Shown here: one piece after another, positions 39,899 to 49,842 of the stretch | How the letters are laid out: every line of letters begins with the position of its first letter | Position numbering within the stretch: position 1 is the first letter of the stretch | Source: Pyrococcus sp. ST04 | GTDB taxonomy: Archaea; Methanobacteriota_B; Thermococci; Thermococcales; Thermococcaceae | Assembly: GCF_000263735.1 (NCBI RefSeq) | Contig: NC_017946.1 | Location: forward strand, 1,405,348 to 1,469,347 | DNA length: 64,000 bases | Reading direction: 5' to 3' | Translations under genes and position numbers: made by a program | Notes under the pieces: model-generated | The model's input: only the letters and a program-made list of their open reading frames with translations | What the model was told of the DNA's origin: nothing | The model's database searches: none

Positions 39899-41053
39899 TC
39901 ACGGAAGTAGCTTACCCTCCCTAATTTTCTCGGGCAGATATTCCTTAGCAACAAACTCAAGGCTCTTGTTTGCAAGGGCCTGCTGTTCTATTCTTACTCC
40001 CCACTTAAGGGCAAGCTTGAGCTGCCTTTGCCACTCCTTGTTCTGGAACCATGGATAGTTCAGCTCTTCAATTATTCTCTTGTAATCCCCAGTTGGGCCC
40101 CCCTTCTTGTCGGGGGGTATGCCCTTGAGTTTTTCAGTAACGTTTTCGAGGCCATACTCCTTTATGTCATCCATTGTCATCCCAACGAACTTGGCATCTG
40201 GAGTTGCAAGCTTCTCACTTAGGTAAGCCAAGTTGATTGAGCCCTGCTTGATCGTCGAATATATGTACCATCCATATGGGTCTCCATCAGTAAACACTAT
40301 TATCGGGAGGCCTTCTTCGTAGTGGAGCCTGTGAATAAGCCTCCTAACTCCTCTCGAAGCCTGTCCCTGGGTTGCAACAATCAGAGCTCTTTCCTTCTTT
40401 GGGTACTTTTCTTCTATCAGCCTATCGGCCATTGCAGCCGTCTCTACAACCAGGACGTAGTCAACATTAATCTCGGGGAATTGTATATGTTCAACTGTTC
40501 CAGGTACTGCCCATCCACCAGTTCCCAGCTTTGATGCATTGAACTCGTCCTCTCCATCCTTGATAACTATATCTCCGTAGATATATCCCCTTCTATCGGC
40601 AGTTATGTGCATCTCCTCTCTCAAAACACCAAGCATTCTCTCAAGGTCTTCTATTATGGGATCACTCTCACTCTGGTCTTCAAACGTGTTCTCTCTCGTT
40701 CCTGGAATCGTGTGCTTGTTTGCATAGTAGGCTTCTCTTAAGCTTGCATGCTTGCCCTCACTAACTAGCCTCTTAACGTAGGCCATTAGAATTAAGGTCT
40801 GCATGAATTTTCTAGCATGAGCCACGTTGAGGAAGTACCTCTTTGAAAGCTTATCTCCCATCCTGATTAATCTGGCCTCTTCGTCAAAGTAGACGTTATT
40901 TAACCCTCTCGTAGGGACGTCAAAGTAGGGATTCTTACCTGCCTTAACATCTTCTAGTATCCTATTTGCTAATTCCTCTAACTTCTTCAAAACCTTCTGA
41001 GGGTCATAGGAGAACTTCTCTTTAGGCTTCTGTCGCTTCAGCTTCAACTTCAC
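39899..41053 (-). CDS. top6A: DNA topoisomerase VI subunit A
   Basis: This 384-residue Spo11-related subunit cuts both DNA strands. The catalytic Tyr lies in [15 protein letters not shown] within the winged-helix (5Y-CAP) domain. The Toprim domain has [13 protein letters not shown] and the DGDPYG acidic motif ([12 protein letters not shown]). It overlaps top6B by 32 bp, ensuring equal expression of the A2B2 enzyme. Confidence 0.97.
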   Translation of the reverse strand: MKLKLKRQKPKEKFSYDPQKVLKKLEELANRILEDVKAGKNPYFDVPTRGLNNVYFDEEARLIRMGDKLSKRYFLNVAHARKFMQTLILMAYVKRLVSEGKHASLREAYYANKHTIPGTRENTFEDQSESDPIIEDLERMLGVLREEMHITADRRGYIYGDIVIKDGEDEFNASKLGTGGWAVPGTVEHIQFPEINVDYVLVVETAAMADRLIEEKYPKKERALIVATQGQASRGVRRLIHRLHYEEGLPIIVFTDGDPYGWYIYSTIKQGSINLAYLSEKLATPDAKFVGMTMDDIKEYGLENVTEKLKGIPPDKKGGPTGDYKRIIEELNYPWFQNKEWQRQLKLALKWGVRIEQQALANKSLEFVAKEYLPEKIREGKLLP

Positions 41054-42716
41054 TCACCTCCTCTACCTCGATTTTGCTCTCAATTAAGTTCAGGAAGTAC
41101 TCCTTGATTTTCTCCTCAGGTTCTCCGGTAAGAATGTGAAGTGCCCTCGCTATCTCTGGGAGGTACTTTTCAAGGGTCTTCCTCCTTTTAACTTGATACA
41201 GCCTTCTAAACTTCCCACCAAGGTAGAAGGCTAATCTTCTTGCTGCTTCCATTAAAGCTAATCTTATCTCATTATGGATCTCCTCTATATCAGCTATGCT
41301 CTGCTTTCCTGTGCTTGTGTAGGGAACGTGAACGCTGATGACATTTACAAGAACCACTATCGGAGATGTTTCAAATGAATCTATCCTGTACCTCTTCCAA
41401 TCTATACTTCTAACAGCCGAGGTTATTACACAAGAGCCAGCATCAAATAACAGGGGAACTCTGTTTGCGTATCTTAGAACTTCTGAACTTGAAATGTGTC
41501 CACCATATGCAATTCCAACTTCAACTTGGAATGGAATTCCACCAGAGTAAACTTTAGGAGGTCTTGTTATTGCTGTTACAAACTCGGGTTTTAGTATGCT
41601 ACTCAACCCTCTCTTTATATTTTCCTCTCCTATTGGCCTGAGACCGTGGGTTGGAGGAGCTAAAAACTTCATCAATTTGAACGCTTCCACGATTTCTTCA
41701 GCCTCGTGCCATGTAAGCTTCTCGGGAGGCTTCTCCATAATCTTTGCAACTTGCTCAACAACTTTTTTCCACTTTCTTCCAAAGGACTTAAGAACAGCAT
41801 CAACTTCCCCATTCATCAACCTTTCATAGAGTTGCTCTCTAAGTTCCTTATTTTCCTCTGACTTGATTAATCTAATGGCCGCTATGTATTTTATTAGCTC
41901 ATCCACTTTTTTATCGCTAATTCTAGAGAACTCAGAAACAAGGAATCTTCTAACACTACTCCTCTTACTCTTGTGAGCCATTGTATAAACGTCATCAGTC
42001 ATAACACCCTTAGGATGAGGCTTCATCTCCACGGGAGGCTTTGGAATTTCATCGCTGGATCTTGGGAAAACGATGAGCTTTCCATCAGGTTCAATAAGCT
42101 CTATGTGAGCATGAGGATTCGCTATTGCAGTAAGTTTGAGATACCAATAAACCCCCTGCTTTGAACGGACATATTTAACATCCTTAACCTCAAGCTCTAT
42201 TCTAGTTCCCCTCCAACCCCTGGGATTGGGATGCCTAAGCTTCTTAACGATCTTACCTTCATTCTTTTGGACATCAATCTTAACCCAGGCTTCCACTATG
42301 TCATCGCCAGTTGAAGTTATAACCCTTGTAGCCTTTCCACTAGTTATTTGAGCAAACATTACGGCCCCACTTATTCCAATTCCTTGTTGTCCTCTACTCT
42401 GGATATTTCTGTGAGCCTTAGTTCCAGCAAGCATCTTTCCAAAGACATGGGGAATATAGTCTTCAGGGATTCCTGGCCCATTATCCTCAACTATAACTTT
42501 ATAGTGCTCTTTCCCCAATTCTTCAATCTCCACCCTAATGTAGGGTAAAATTCCAGCCTCTTCACAAGCATCCAGGGAGTTAGTGACCGCCTCGTGGATT
42601 ATTGTAGTCAGTGACCTAACTTTTCCAGTATATCCTAACATTGCAGCGTTCCTTCTGAAAAATTCACTGACGCTCTGAACCTTAAACTCCTTAAATAAAT
42701 CCCTTGCCTCCGCCAT
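41022..42716 (-). CDS. top6B: DNA topoisomerase VI subunit B
   Basis: This 564-residue GHKL ATPase subunit drives the strand-passage gate. ATP-site motifs are [16 protein letters not shown] (N box), VEDNGPGIP (G1) and [17 protein letters not shown] (lid). The H2TH and transducer domains follow. It opens 9 bp after the dim2 stop and overlaps top6A at its end. Topoisomerase VI relaxes supercoils and decatenates DNA in archaea. Confidence 0.97.
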   Translation of the reverse strand: MAEARDLFKEFKVQSVSEFFRRNAAMLGYTGKVRSLTTIIHEAVTNSLDACEEAGILPYIRVEIEELGKEHYKVIVEDNGPGIPEDYIPHVFGKMLAGTKAHRNIQSRGQQGIGISGAVMFAQITSGKATRVITSTGDDIVEAWVKIDVQKNEGKIVKKLRHPNPRGWRGTRIELEVKDVKYVRSKQGVYWYLKLTAIANPHAHIELIEPDGKLIVFPRSSDEIPKPPVEMKPHPKGVMTDDVYTMAHKSKRSSVRRFLVSEFSRISDKKVDELIKYIAAIRLIKSEENKELREQLYERLMNGEVDAVLKSFGRKWKKVVEQVAKIMEKPPEKLTWHEAEEIVEAFKLMKFLAPPTHGLRPIGEENIKRGLSSILKPEFVTAITRPPKVYSGGIPFQVEVGIAYGGHISSSEVLRYANRVPLLFDAGSCVITSAVRSIDWKRYRIDSFETSPIVVLVNVISVHVPYTSTGKQSIADIEEIHNEIRLALMEAARRLAFYLGGKFRRLYQVKRRKTLEKYLPEIARALHILTGEPEEKIKEYFLNLIESKIEVEEVSEVEAEATEA

Positions 42717-42725
42717 ACAAACACC

Positions 42726-43391
42726 TCACAAGTTTTCATAATACATCGAGCCCTCAAGCTCGAGATCCTTTTTCCTCCGCTCCAAATACCTATAAACTGT
42801 CCCATGGGGGGAGCCTCTTGCCAACTTCTCTATAGCTGTCTTTGCTATCTCTATCTGAATAGGATTCCCTATTATTGCCACAGTTTTTCCGTAGACACTT
42901 ACACTAGCTCCACTCATCTCCTCTATAATCTGCCTCGTTCTTCCCTTTCTACCAATTATTCTTCCTCTAACTCTTGGGAGAGCCTTTTTCTCATCTCCAA
43001 TAATTATGTCCGTTAAGTTGACAATCTCCAAGTATTCACCCTCATTTAGAAGCCTAAATGCTCTCTCGGGAGAGAATCCTCTACCTATTGCAAGAACTAT
43101 ATCCCTTGCCTTCCAAACAGCTAAAGGATCAGTGGTCTCTCTTGTAGAAGTTATCCAGACTTCACCCGTCTCACTGTCAACTTCTATCTTTGTCTTGGTT
43201 CTCCTTTCTATTTCTTTCTTTGTTTGCCCTTTCTTCCCAATAAGCACAGCTATTCTCTCTTTTGGTATTTTAACGTACTCTTCCTGCCTAAAGAATTCTT
43301 CCCACTCATCATCCTCTTCCTCTCTAACAATCTCACCATCCTTCGTTACTTTTTCATACTTTTTCATAAGTTCTTCAAACTCCTCTCCCAT
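42726..43391 (-). CDS. KH-domain ribosome assembly protein, archaeal Dim2/Pno1
   Basis: This 221-residue protein has two KH domains: VKIPKERIAVLIGKKGQTKK (KH1, with GKKG loop) and RGRIIGRKGRTRQIIEEM (KH2, GRKG). It matches aDim2p of P. horikoshii, which binds the 3' end of 16S rRNA and aIF2-alpha. Its place between rio1 and top6B is conserved. It overlaps rio1 by 28 bp. The acidic N-terminal 45 residues are normal for the archaeal form. Confidence 0.94.
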   Translation of the reverse strand: MGEEFEELMKKYEKVTKDGEIVREEEDDEWEEFFRQEEYVKIPKERIAVLIGKKGQTKKEIERRTKTKIEVDSETGEVWITSTRETTDPLAVWKARDIVLAIGRGFSPERAFRLLNEGEYLEIVNLTDIIIGDEKKALPRVRGRIIGRKGRTRQIIEEMSGASVSVYGKTVAIIGNPIQIEIAKTAIEKLARGSPHGTVYRYLERRKKDLELEGSMYYENL

Positions 43392-44164
43392 ATTTCCTCA
43401 CCCGCCAGCTCGCGGAATTTTTCCTCTGGATCTTCAACATCAACACCCTTCTTTCCAAAATAATTGACTATGTTCCTAATATCCCTATAAAGGAGAGTTA
43501 AGCTCATCCTGTTCCTTCTCACAGTTGCTTGAGACCAGTCTATTATAACAGGCTCGTGCCAAATTAGTATGTTGTACTCGCTTAAATCTCCATGAACCAT
43601 ATCCCCTCTTTTCCAAAGCCTCTCTATGGCTCCCATTGCAAAGTTATAAAGCTCTTCAAAGTCAGACTTCTCAAGACTTTTCTCAACATCCTTGAGCCTT
43701 GGGGCAGGTTCTTCATCCCCTATGTACTCCATAATAAGGACATTATTTCTGAAAGCTATTGGCTCTGGTGCTCTAACTGCATATTTCATGGCCCTCTGGA
43801 GGTTCTTGAACTCTCTTCTAGTCCATACGAAAACAAGTTTCCTTATGTCCTTAGGTAAATACCCAACTCTAGGATCTGCAGCCAGGTATTCCCATATTCT
43901 CCTAAATTCTGTTGTATATGTTCTGTAGATCTTAACCGCTATTCTATTTCCCTTAGCATCATAACCAACAAATACATTGGCCTCTTTACCCGTACTCAGC
44001 ACTCCATATAGTCTGTCTATCTTTCCCCGCCTGTAAAAGTAGCTAATAGTCTCAACGGTTGTTTTATCAAATACCTCACTAAATACCTTAAAGAGCTCAC
44101 TATCCTTCTCTCTTTTTTCAGTTAACCCAAGTACCTCTGCAATCTCTCTGTCAAGCCTTTCCAT
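43364..44164 (-). CDS. rio1: RIO1-type atypical serine kinase
   Basis: This 266-residue kinase/ATPase acts in small-subunit maturation. Signatures are LSTGKEANVFVG (nucleotide loop) with the lysine in IAVKIYR, catalytic loop MVHGDLSEYNILIW, and metal-binding IIDWSQA, which together mark RIO1 rather than RIO2. It sits between eIF1A and dim2, an ordered cluster for 40S/30S biogenesis and initiation. The start ATG follows GAGTGATGGGCT. Confidence 0.95.
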   Translation of the reverse strand: MERLDREIAEVLGLTEKREKDSELFKVFSEVFDKTTVETISYFYRRGKIDRLYGVLSTGKEANVFVGYDAKGNRIAVKIYRTYTTEFRRIWEYLAADPRVGYLPKDIRKLVFVWTRREFKNLQRAMKYAVRAPEPIAFRNNVLIMEYIGDEEPAPRLKDVEKSLEKSDFEELYNFAMGAIERLWKRGDMVHGDLSEYNILIWHEPVIIDWSQATVRRNRMSLTLLYRDIRNIVNYFGKKGVDVEDPEEKFRELAGEEIWERSLKNL

Positions 44165-44175
44165 AGCCCATCACT

Positions 44176-44517
44176 CTACTCCAGGAGGAGAGAGCCTCCA
44201 GTTAAGAACTCCTGACTGATTTTTCCTTTCCTCAAAAGCCAATCCACCTGAGTCTGGGTGTATCTATAGACTATGTCTCCCCTCTTGTCGCTCTGAACTG
44301 GCCAAGGTTGCACTATAACCAAATCCCCGACCCTTATCCACACTCTTCTCCTAAGTTTCCCTGGGATTCTGCATCTCCTTATTTTCCCATCCTCACATCT
44401 AACATCCATCCAGCCAGCTCCAAGTGCTTGCTCAACAACCCCGAATAACTGGTTTCCCTCTGGAAGGGGAACCCTTATAACTTCCTCACCTTCAACCTTC
44501 CTATCCTTCTTAGGCAT
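44176..44517 (-). CDS. eif1a: Translation initiation factor 1A
   Basis: This 113-residue aIF1A has the OB-fold core of the eIF1A/IF1 family ([37 protein letters not shown], both in part) and a basic N-terminus. It occupies the ribosomal A site during initiation. ATG 44517 follows GGGGGTGATGCTC; the longer frame to 44556 reads through the RBS. It leads the leftward cluster eIF1A-rio1-dim2-top6B-top6A. Confidence 0.95.
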   Translation of the reverse strand: MPKKDRKVEGEEVIRVPLPEGNQLFGVVEQALGAGWMDVRCEDGKIRRCRIPGKLRRRVWIRVGDLVIVQPWPVQSDKRGDIVYRYTQTQVDWLLRKGKISQEFLTGGSLLLE

Positions 44518-44537
44518 GAGCATCACCCCCTGATTTT

Positions 44538-44589
44538 TGCAAAAATTTTTCCACATACACCTCTTGGAAGAAGTTTAAAAATTTTTGCA
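44538..44589 (-). promoter_or_regulatory. aIF1A promoter with a perfect 13-bp inverted repeat
   Basis: TGCAAAAATTTTT (44538-44550) and its exact reverse complement AAAAATTTTTGCA (44577-44589) are separated by 26 bp. The right arm overlaps the leftward TATA box (ATTTTTAAAC, 44582-44573); the left arm begins where transcription should start (about 44551). Confidence 0.5.
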
Positions 44590-44790
44590 TACTCCTTCCT
44601 TAATCAATCCAACTACCCTTTAATAATCCTCAAAGAGCAAAGTAAGGAGACGTATCCACTATATTCAAGTTATACCTAACTCCTTTCCTGTTCTAAAGGG
44701 CAAGAATTGAAAAAAGCTAAAGAGAAAAATGACGAGCAGTACAAAGGTATTCTCCAATTTCGTTTAGAGAGAAGTGGGCTCTACCATACG
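44590..44790. other. Gene-poor interval between aIF1A and the SppA-like gene
   Basis: About 200 bp between the divergent aIF1A and SppA-like promoters holds no ORF above noise, no tRNA, no C/D box pattern and no strong hairpin that I can see. Confidence 0.5.
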
Positions 44791-44793
44791 AAA

Positions 44794-44803
44794 TAATTTA
44801 AAC
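44794..44803 (+). promoter_or_regulatory. Promoter of the SppA-like protease gene
   Basis: TAATTTAAAC preceded by ACGAAA predicts a start near 44825, leaving about a 30-nt leader that contains GGAGGTGAA before ATG 44854. Confidence 0.4.
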
Positions 44804-44853
44804 TCAAATCCACTACTAGAAATCAACGAGCTAAGTGTTTAGGAGGTGAAGAA

Positions 44854-45831
44854 ATGTCGAATAGTGTTTGGAAGTATGTCTCGTTTATTCTCATGCTTAT
44901 CCTAGCGCTCTCCATAGTAACCAATGCCCTACTATACATTCAGATAGGAGAGATAAAGTCCCAACAAAAAGAGATAGTAGTCCCCGCTTCAAATTTAACT
45001 GAAAACAAAACGCTTTCCTTAAAAATTCAAGAGCTAAAGAGGGAGATAGAATTTTTACGCTCTTTAGTGGCTACTAAATCTAAAGGAGGGAACATGTCAA
45101 TAGCTATAGTACCAATATTTGGACCAATTGACAACTACATGGCTTTGAATATTGTCAAGATAATAAGAGAGATAAGAGATAACTCCTCGATAGGCGGAGT
45201 CCTCCTTTGGATAGAAAGCCCAGGAGGATACGTTGGGCCAGTAAGGGTGATATACGAAGAACTTAAGAAGCTCAGCTATGTTAAGCCAATAGTTGCATAT
45301 ACAGGTAGTTACGCCGATTCTGGGGCCTACTATATTGCATGTGCTGCTGAAAAGATAATAGCAGACCCGCTGGCAGAGGTTGGTAGCATAGGTGTTCTAT
45401 ATGTGCACTTTAACGCTGAAGAGTACTATAAGATGAATGGAATAAAGGTGGAAGTATTCAAGACAGGCCCCTACAAAGACATGGGAGCAGACTGGAGGGG
45501 ACTAACCCCAGAAGAGAGGAGAATAATAAAAGACCAGATAGAGACGTACTTTAATGAATTCTTGGAAGTTGTGTCAGAAGGAAGGAATATGAGCATCAAC
45601 GAGACAAGAAAATTCGCAAATGGTTTAGCCTGGTTTGCAAAAGATGTCAATGGAACGTTGGTAGATGAACTCGGAGATTTAGATTCAGCTATTAGAGAGC
45701 TGTTAAAGCTAATGAACGTTACGAGTGCGAATGTAGTTATGTACAGCACACCTCCAGAGAATTTTGAGATTACAGAAAGTTCTTCCCTATACATGCCAGC
45801 AAAATACGTATATGGATACATCAGGAGGTGA
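44854..45831 (+). CDS. SppA-like signal peptide peptidase (S49)
   Basis: This is a 325-residue serine protease with one N-terminal transmembrane helix (residues 7-29), a coiled-coil-like linker (35-75) and an S49 domain outside the membrane. Ser156 in GSYADSGAYY and Lys208 in GPYKDMGADWRG form the expected Ser-Lys dyad; their spacing of 52 equals that recalled for the T. kodakarensis enzyme. It digests leftover signal peptides. The next gene starts 5 bp after its stop, so they are co-transcribed. Confidence 0.93.
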   Translation: MSNSVWKYVSFILMLILALSIVTNALLYIQIGEIKSQQKEIVVPASNLTENKTLSLKIQELKREIEFLRSLVATKSKGGNMSIAIVPIFGPIDNYMALNIVKIIREIRDNSSIGGVLLWIESPGGYVGPVRVIYEELKKLSYVKPIVAYTGSYADSGAYYIACAAEKIIADPLAEVGSIGVLYVHFNAEEYYKMNGIKVEVFKTGPYKDMGADWRGLTPEERRIIKDQIETYFNEFLEVVSEGRNMSINETRKFANGLAWFAKDVNGTLVDELGDLDSAIRELLKLMNVTSANVVMYSTPPENFEITESSSLYMPAKYVYGYIRR

Positions 45832-45836
45832 GGAAG

Positions 45837-46295
45837 ATGCAGTGTGAGGAAAAGCTGGAGGTGTTTGAAAACGGCTTTAAAGATGAGAAGTTTAATGTTG
45901 AGATTAGAGTTATAGGAGGGGATGCGAGGAAGATTTTGGCTGCAATAATCTACGAGTTATATCTTCCTGAATATGGCCCGGAATATGTCTACCCATTTGA
46001 ATGTGCAAAGGAGTTCTGGAGTGTATACATTGATAGCTCTGAAATTCAGGGAGAAAAAGTAGAACTCAAGCCAATAAAATTCGTAAGCAACCAAGTTAGG
46101 CAGAAGATAGAGGAAACTATCAAGGACATTGAAGTTCCCTTTGAAATTGAGCTTGACAAGGCTAATGTATACAAAACCAAAGAAGGATACCTTGTTGTCG
46201 GCAGTAATTTCATTCTCGATCCAAAGGGAAGATTGTTCCTGTTTAACAAGCCTTCCGTTGCTGAGATGATACTAAAGTATATCTGGAAGTGGTGA
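45837..46295 (+). CDS. Conserved protein of unknown function
   Basis: The 152-residue soluble alpha/beta protein has no signal peptide. FNVEIRVIGGDARKILAAII and PEYVYPFECAKEFW are its most distinctive segments, but I recognise no family. ATG 45837 is chosen because GGAGGTGAGG ends 4 nt before it; the frame opens at 45828 inside the previous gene. It lies between the SppA-like protease and the AI-2E-family permease with gaps of 5 and 3 bp, hence one operon. Confidence 0.8.
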   Translation: MQCEEKLEVFENGFKDEKFNVEIRVIGGDARKILAAIIYELYLPEYGPEYVYPFECAKEFWSVYIDSSEIQGEKVELKPIKFVSNQVRQKIEETIKDIEVPFEIELDKANVYKTKEGYLVVGSNFILDPKGRLFLFNKPSVAEMILKYIWKW

Positions 46296-46298
46296 GGC

Positions 46299-47318
46299 GT
46301 GGAAAGGGAAAAAATCGTTTGGATAGTTCTTGTTCTAATAATAATTTTCCTAGTCTGGAAAACTTTAAAGGAGCTGATCACTCCAATAGTTTACGGAATT
46401 GCAGCGACTTACATAGTGTACCCTTTTTATAATAGAATTAGAAACAAAGTTGGAAACCCGTGGGCCAAATTCATAATTTCTGGTATTGTTACTGGATTTT
46501 CAATTTTATTTCTCCTTGGGGTTACATTGTGGATAACTGACGCTCTAAAAAACCTCTACATATACTTAGACTCATTCTTTTCCTGGTTGGGGGCCCTAAG
46601 AGTTCCCCAAGCACTTTCTGCAGTATTTGATGCAATGGCTACTAGCTTTCCAGAAAAGCTTAGAGACCTCTTATTAAAATACACCCTTTCAATACCAAAA
46701 CTGGCCCTTCAACTCATAGTATTTCTTGCCGTGTTCTATGCAACCCTGTCAAATGCTGACTTTTTAGCTGAGGAGATATATTCTCTCCTCCCATCTACTA
46801 ACAGGAGATTAGGAGAAAAGTTAATTGAGAAAGTTAAGGAGACCGTTGATGCCATTCTAAAGACATGGTTATTCTTTAGCATAATGAAAGGCATGTTTTT
46901 GGCAATTGGGTTTTATATCTTTGGCCTAAGCAACGTTGCTGGGGCGATAGCGGCAGGAATATTATGCGCGATTCTTGAGTTACTTCCCGTAGTTGGTGGA
47001 TGGATAATGTGGGTTGTTGGAGCGATAATATTATGGCATAGATCTCCACTATTGGCAATTCTATTTTCATTATATGGGATAACAACAATATCTCCCTTGC
47101 CCGATTACACTATAAAACCTAAACTTACAAAGCACAGAGCGAAAGTAAGCTCAGTCGTAGCTCTTGTTGGAATTTTTGGAGGAATTATGGCATTCGGTGC
47201 CGTTGGGATAATTCTAGGGCCAATAGCCATAGGACTCCTCTTTGCCTTAATAGATGCTTGGAAGGAGATAGAAAGACCTAAACGACTTTCCAAAGCTCAT
47301 CACTCTCAGGACGTCTAA
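46299..47318 (+). CDS. AI-2E/UPF0118-family membrane transporter
   Basis: This 339-residue polytopic protein has about eight helices arranged as in the AI-2E (PerM/UPF0118) family, including the long amphipathic middle section and the conserved GVGAGILxxIPxxG-like region (here [17 protein letters not shown]) and final GPIAIGLL. Family members include exporters and Na+/H+ antiporters, so the substrate cannot be told. It starts at GTG 46299. The 3' end overlaps the convergent HypE-like gene by 41 bp. Confidence 0.88.
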   Translation: MEREKIVWIVLVLIIIFLVWKTLKELITPIVYGIAATYIVYPFYNRIRNKVGNPWAKFIISGIVTGFSILFLLGVTLWITDALKNLYIYLDSFFSWLGALRVPQALSAVFDAMATSFPEKLRDLLLKYTLSIPKLALQLIVFLAVFYATLSNADFLAEEIYSLLPSTNRRLGEKLIEKVKETVDAILKTWLFFSIMKGMFLAIGFYIFGLSNVAGAIAAGILCAILELLPVVGGWIMWVVGAIILWHRSPLLAILFSLYGITTISPLPDYTIKPKLTKHRAKVSSVVALVGIFGGIMAFGAVGIILGPIAIGLLFALIDAWKEIERPKRLSKAHHSQDV

Positions 47319-48255
47319 GCGGTCTCTCAATTCCATTTTCAATTATTACCCTCTTTTTCTCAGCGAGAAACTCCCCAATTATACTAGCACTTATCCCATG
47401 GGCAAGCAACCTCTCCACAAGAACTTTGGCATGATCCCTAGGAACTGAGATTAGAAGTGCTCCAGAACTTATCAAGGCCAAGGGATCTAAATCATAGAAT
47501 GCACAGATTTTCTTTGTCTCCTCTCTCACAATAATTTTATTCGAGAAAATCCTAAACCCTAGCCCTCCTATATCAGCCATTTCGTGAAGCCCATTTGCTA
47601 CTCCCCCCTCTGTGGGGTCATGCATTGCAGTCGCAAACTCTCGAGCAATTAACGCCTCCTTTACAACACTAATCTCCTCTATGTAGGCCTTTGCCCTTTC
47701 AACGAAAGACCTCCCAAATACTGAAACAAGTTCATCTTCTCTTTCATGAGCAATTATAGACGTACCCTCGATTCCGGCACCCTTCGTCAAGATAATTGCA
47801 TTCCCTGGCCTTGGCCTTGGAATAACTAGATTCTCCTTCTCAACTTCTCCCAGCATAGTTCCAACAACTATAGGCTTTCTGAGTCCAGGAGTTACTTCGG
47901 TATGGCCTCCAATCACCGCTATGTCCATCTTTTCCGTGAGTTCCTTAATTTCATCCATGATTGACTTTACCAGATCAACGTCAGCCCCTTCAGGAAGTAA
48001 TATCGTCACTAAAAACCATCTAGGTACAGCTCCAAAAGTTGCCACATCGTTAGCATTAACATGAACAGCGTAATATCCGATTCTCTCTTCAGCCCCAGTA
48101 ATTGGATCTGTCGATGCAACGAGAACATAATCCCCAAAATCTATTGCAGCGGCATCTATTCCAACTCCAGGCCCTATTATAACTTTGTGACCTCCTTTTA
48201 GTCCCTTAAAAACGATATCTTTCAATACTTCGGGGGGAACTTTACCTGCAAGCAT
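47278..48255 (-). CDS. HypE-like / AIR-synthase-fold protein
   Basis: This 325-residue protein has the PurM/HypE fold: [27 protein letters not shown] (in part), [28 protein letters not shown] (in part) and ISSGALLIS are the ATP-binding hallmarks. It lacks the C-terminal cysteine motif used by true HypE to carry cyanide, so it is a paralogue of unknown substrate. hypA and hypB lie 3 kb away. ATG 48255 has TTGGGAG upstream. Confidence 0.86.
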   Translation of the reverse strand: MLAGKVPPEVLKDIVFKGLKGGHKVIIGPGVGIDAAAIDFGDYVLVASTDPITGAEERIGYYAVHVNANDVATFGAVPRWFLVTILLPEGADVDLVKSIMDEIKELTEKMDIAVIGGHTEVTPGLRKPIVVGTMLGEVEKENLVIPRPRPGNAIILTKGAGIEGTSIIAHEREDELVSVFGRSFVERAKAYIEEISVVKEALIAREFATAMHDPTEGGVANGLHEMADIGGLGFRIFSNKIIVREETKKICAFYDLDPLALISSGALLISVPRDHAKVLVERLLAHGISASIIGEFLAEKKRVIIENGIERPLRRPESDELWKVV

Positions 48256-48325
48256 CTCCCAACCCCACTAGAAAAGTGCACTAAGAGTTATTAAGTTAAT
48301 CCACAAGCGCATGGAGGGTGGTTAG

Positions 48326-49180
48326 ATGAAAGTTCACTATGAATGTTTAACGTGCATGGCTAACCAATGTCAAAAAATCGCCGAAATGGCCACTAATGAC
48401 TTGAATCTTAGAAGAGAGGCAATGTTTCTTTCAGCGAGACTGCTTGCAAGAGAGTATCATAGAGATGCCATTCCCGCCATAGCTGGAAGCTTAATATTCC
48501 TAGAACTCTATAGGTTCCTTGGAAATGACGACCCATTCAGAGAGTACAAAGAAAAGTCAAGAAATATTGCAAAGAAAGTTGTGGAAATACTCAGGAAAAA
48601 GCTGCTAATAGATTGGAAAACTGCAATAAAACTAGCGATAATTGGCAATGTAATAGACTTTTCGGTTGGTTTTTCTCCAGAAGACCTAGAAAAAGATGTA
48701 GAGAAAATGCTATATGACAAGTTATACATAGATGAGAGCGAAGAACTCCTTAAAACTGCGAAAGAAGCAAAAATAATCCTATATCTCACGGACAATGTGG
48801 GAGAACACTATTTTGACATGATACTAATTGAAAAGTTAAAGGAAGTCTCAGACGCTGAGATATATGTTGCCGGAAAAGAAGGGCCAATAATAAATGATGT
48901 AACCGTTGAAGACTTAGAAAGAGACGGATTCAAAGAGATAGCAAAAGTAATATCCACAGGAACCAGGATAGTTGGAGTCCCATTAGGCCAAGTTAGTGAA
49001 GAGTTTAAGGAGATTTTCAGAAGAGCCGATTTAATTATAGCTAAGGGTCAAGGAAACTTCGAAACACTAAGTGAAATTAAAGACGAGAGAATATTTTTCT
49101 TACTTAAGGCAAAATGCCCAGCCGTTGCAAGAGAGCTCAGGGTTCCACAAGGGGCACTCGTATGCAAAAGAAATATTTAA
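48326..49180 (+). CDS. DUF89 damage-control phosphatase-like protein
   Basis: The 284-residue protein matches the DUF89/ARMT1 family of metal-dependent phosphatases that clear damaged phosphometabolites. DNVGEHYFD and AKGQGNFETL hold the metal and phosphate residues, and an N-terminal CLTCMANQC cluster is typical of archaeal members. The P. horikoshii orthologue was solved by structural genomics, as I recall. RBS GGAGGGTGG precedes ATG 48326. The stop overlaps the convergent SPOUT gene by 4 bp. Confidence 0.9.
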   Translation: MKVHYECLTCMANQCQKIAEMATNDLNLRREAMFLSARLLAREYHRDAIPAIAGSLIFLELYRFLGNDDPFREYKEKSRNIAKKVVEILRKKLLIDWKTAIKLAIIGNVIDFSVGFSPEDLEKDVEKMLYDKLYIDESEELLKTAKEAKIILYLTDNVGEHYFDMILIEKLKEVSDAEIYVAGKEGPIINDVTVEDLERDGFKEIAKVISTGTRIVGVPLGQVSEEFKEIFRRADLIIAKGQGNFETLSEIKDERIFFLLKAKCPAVARELRVPQGALVCKRNI

Positions 49181-49791
49181 GGAGCAAAGAATTTCTCCAG
49201 TTCCTCATCTTCGTCCTCTTCATAATATCCAAGCTCTCTTTTTTGAAGTTCAATGAGACCTGGGGTTAGCAAAAGCTTTCCATTCAGCTTTGGAACAGCA
49301 TAATGTAATGTTATCTCGCTAAATTCATCCAGCTTTATTGTTGGATTTTCCTCATATTCAATTTCCTCCAACCTTTTTCCGTCAGCTATGAGCTTTGCAA
49401 TTATTGAAGCACCATCTATGGAAAACTGAGGCTTCCCTATATGTCTAACTTTAACACCGCTCATTTTAGATGTTATAAACTTCTTAGTCCTCCCACGTGG
49501 AATCGCATCCCCGAGAATTCCTCCGACCACTATTATGGTGTCCTCCTCTATATCCTCTGGCTTGAGCTCTTCCTCTGCTTGGAGGTCTAGTACTATCACT
49601 TTACTCCTATCAAAGGGTAGCCTCGTAATGCTCTCACTAACAACACTGCCTATCTCCGCAAGAATTCTTCTTTCTTCTGGCCTCACATTGGTGAATATCA
49701 GCTTATCTCCCCACCATTGGGCAACATGCTTGTACTCAAGTAGTAACCATTCACTTATTTCCTCCAAATGCTCTATCACTAAGTACGGCAT
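49177..49791 (-). CDS. SPOUT-class methyltransferase, SFM1-like
   Basis: This 204-residue protein resembles yeast Sfm1, a SPOUT enzyme that methylates an arginine of ribosomal protein S3. Both begin IEH-EE-SEW-LEY and share the knot segment VGGILGDAIPRGRTKKF. Sfm1 homologues in archaea are mostly unstudied, so a ribosomal-protein or RNA substrate is inference. It has an acidic C-terminal tail (EEDEDEELEKF). It lies divergent to the PfkB gene. Confidence 0.87.
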   Translation of the reverse strand: MPYLVIEHLEEISEWLLLEYKHVAQWWGDKLIFTNVRPEERRILAEIGSVVSESITRLPFDRSKVIVLDLQAEEELKPEDIEEDTIIVVGGILGDAIPRGRTKKFITSKMSGVKVRHIGKPQFSIDGASIIAKLIADGKRLEEIEYEENPTIKLDEFSEITLHYAVPKLNGKLLLTPGLIELQKRELGYYEEDEDEELEKFFAP

Positions 49792-49811
49792 GCTCCAAGA
49801 TTAAAACTAGT

Positions 49812-49821
49812 GCTTAAAAAG
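49812..49821 (+). promoter_or_regulatory. PfkB-gene promoter (leaderless)
   Basis: GCTTAAAAAG is a TATA-like box whose predicted start (about 49842) coincides with ATG 49843; no RBS is present before the ATG. Confidence 0.35.
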
Positions 49822-49842
49822 ATAGCCTCAAAATTCTCAAGC

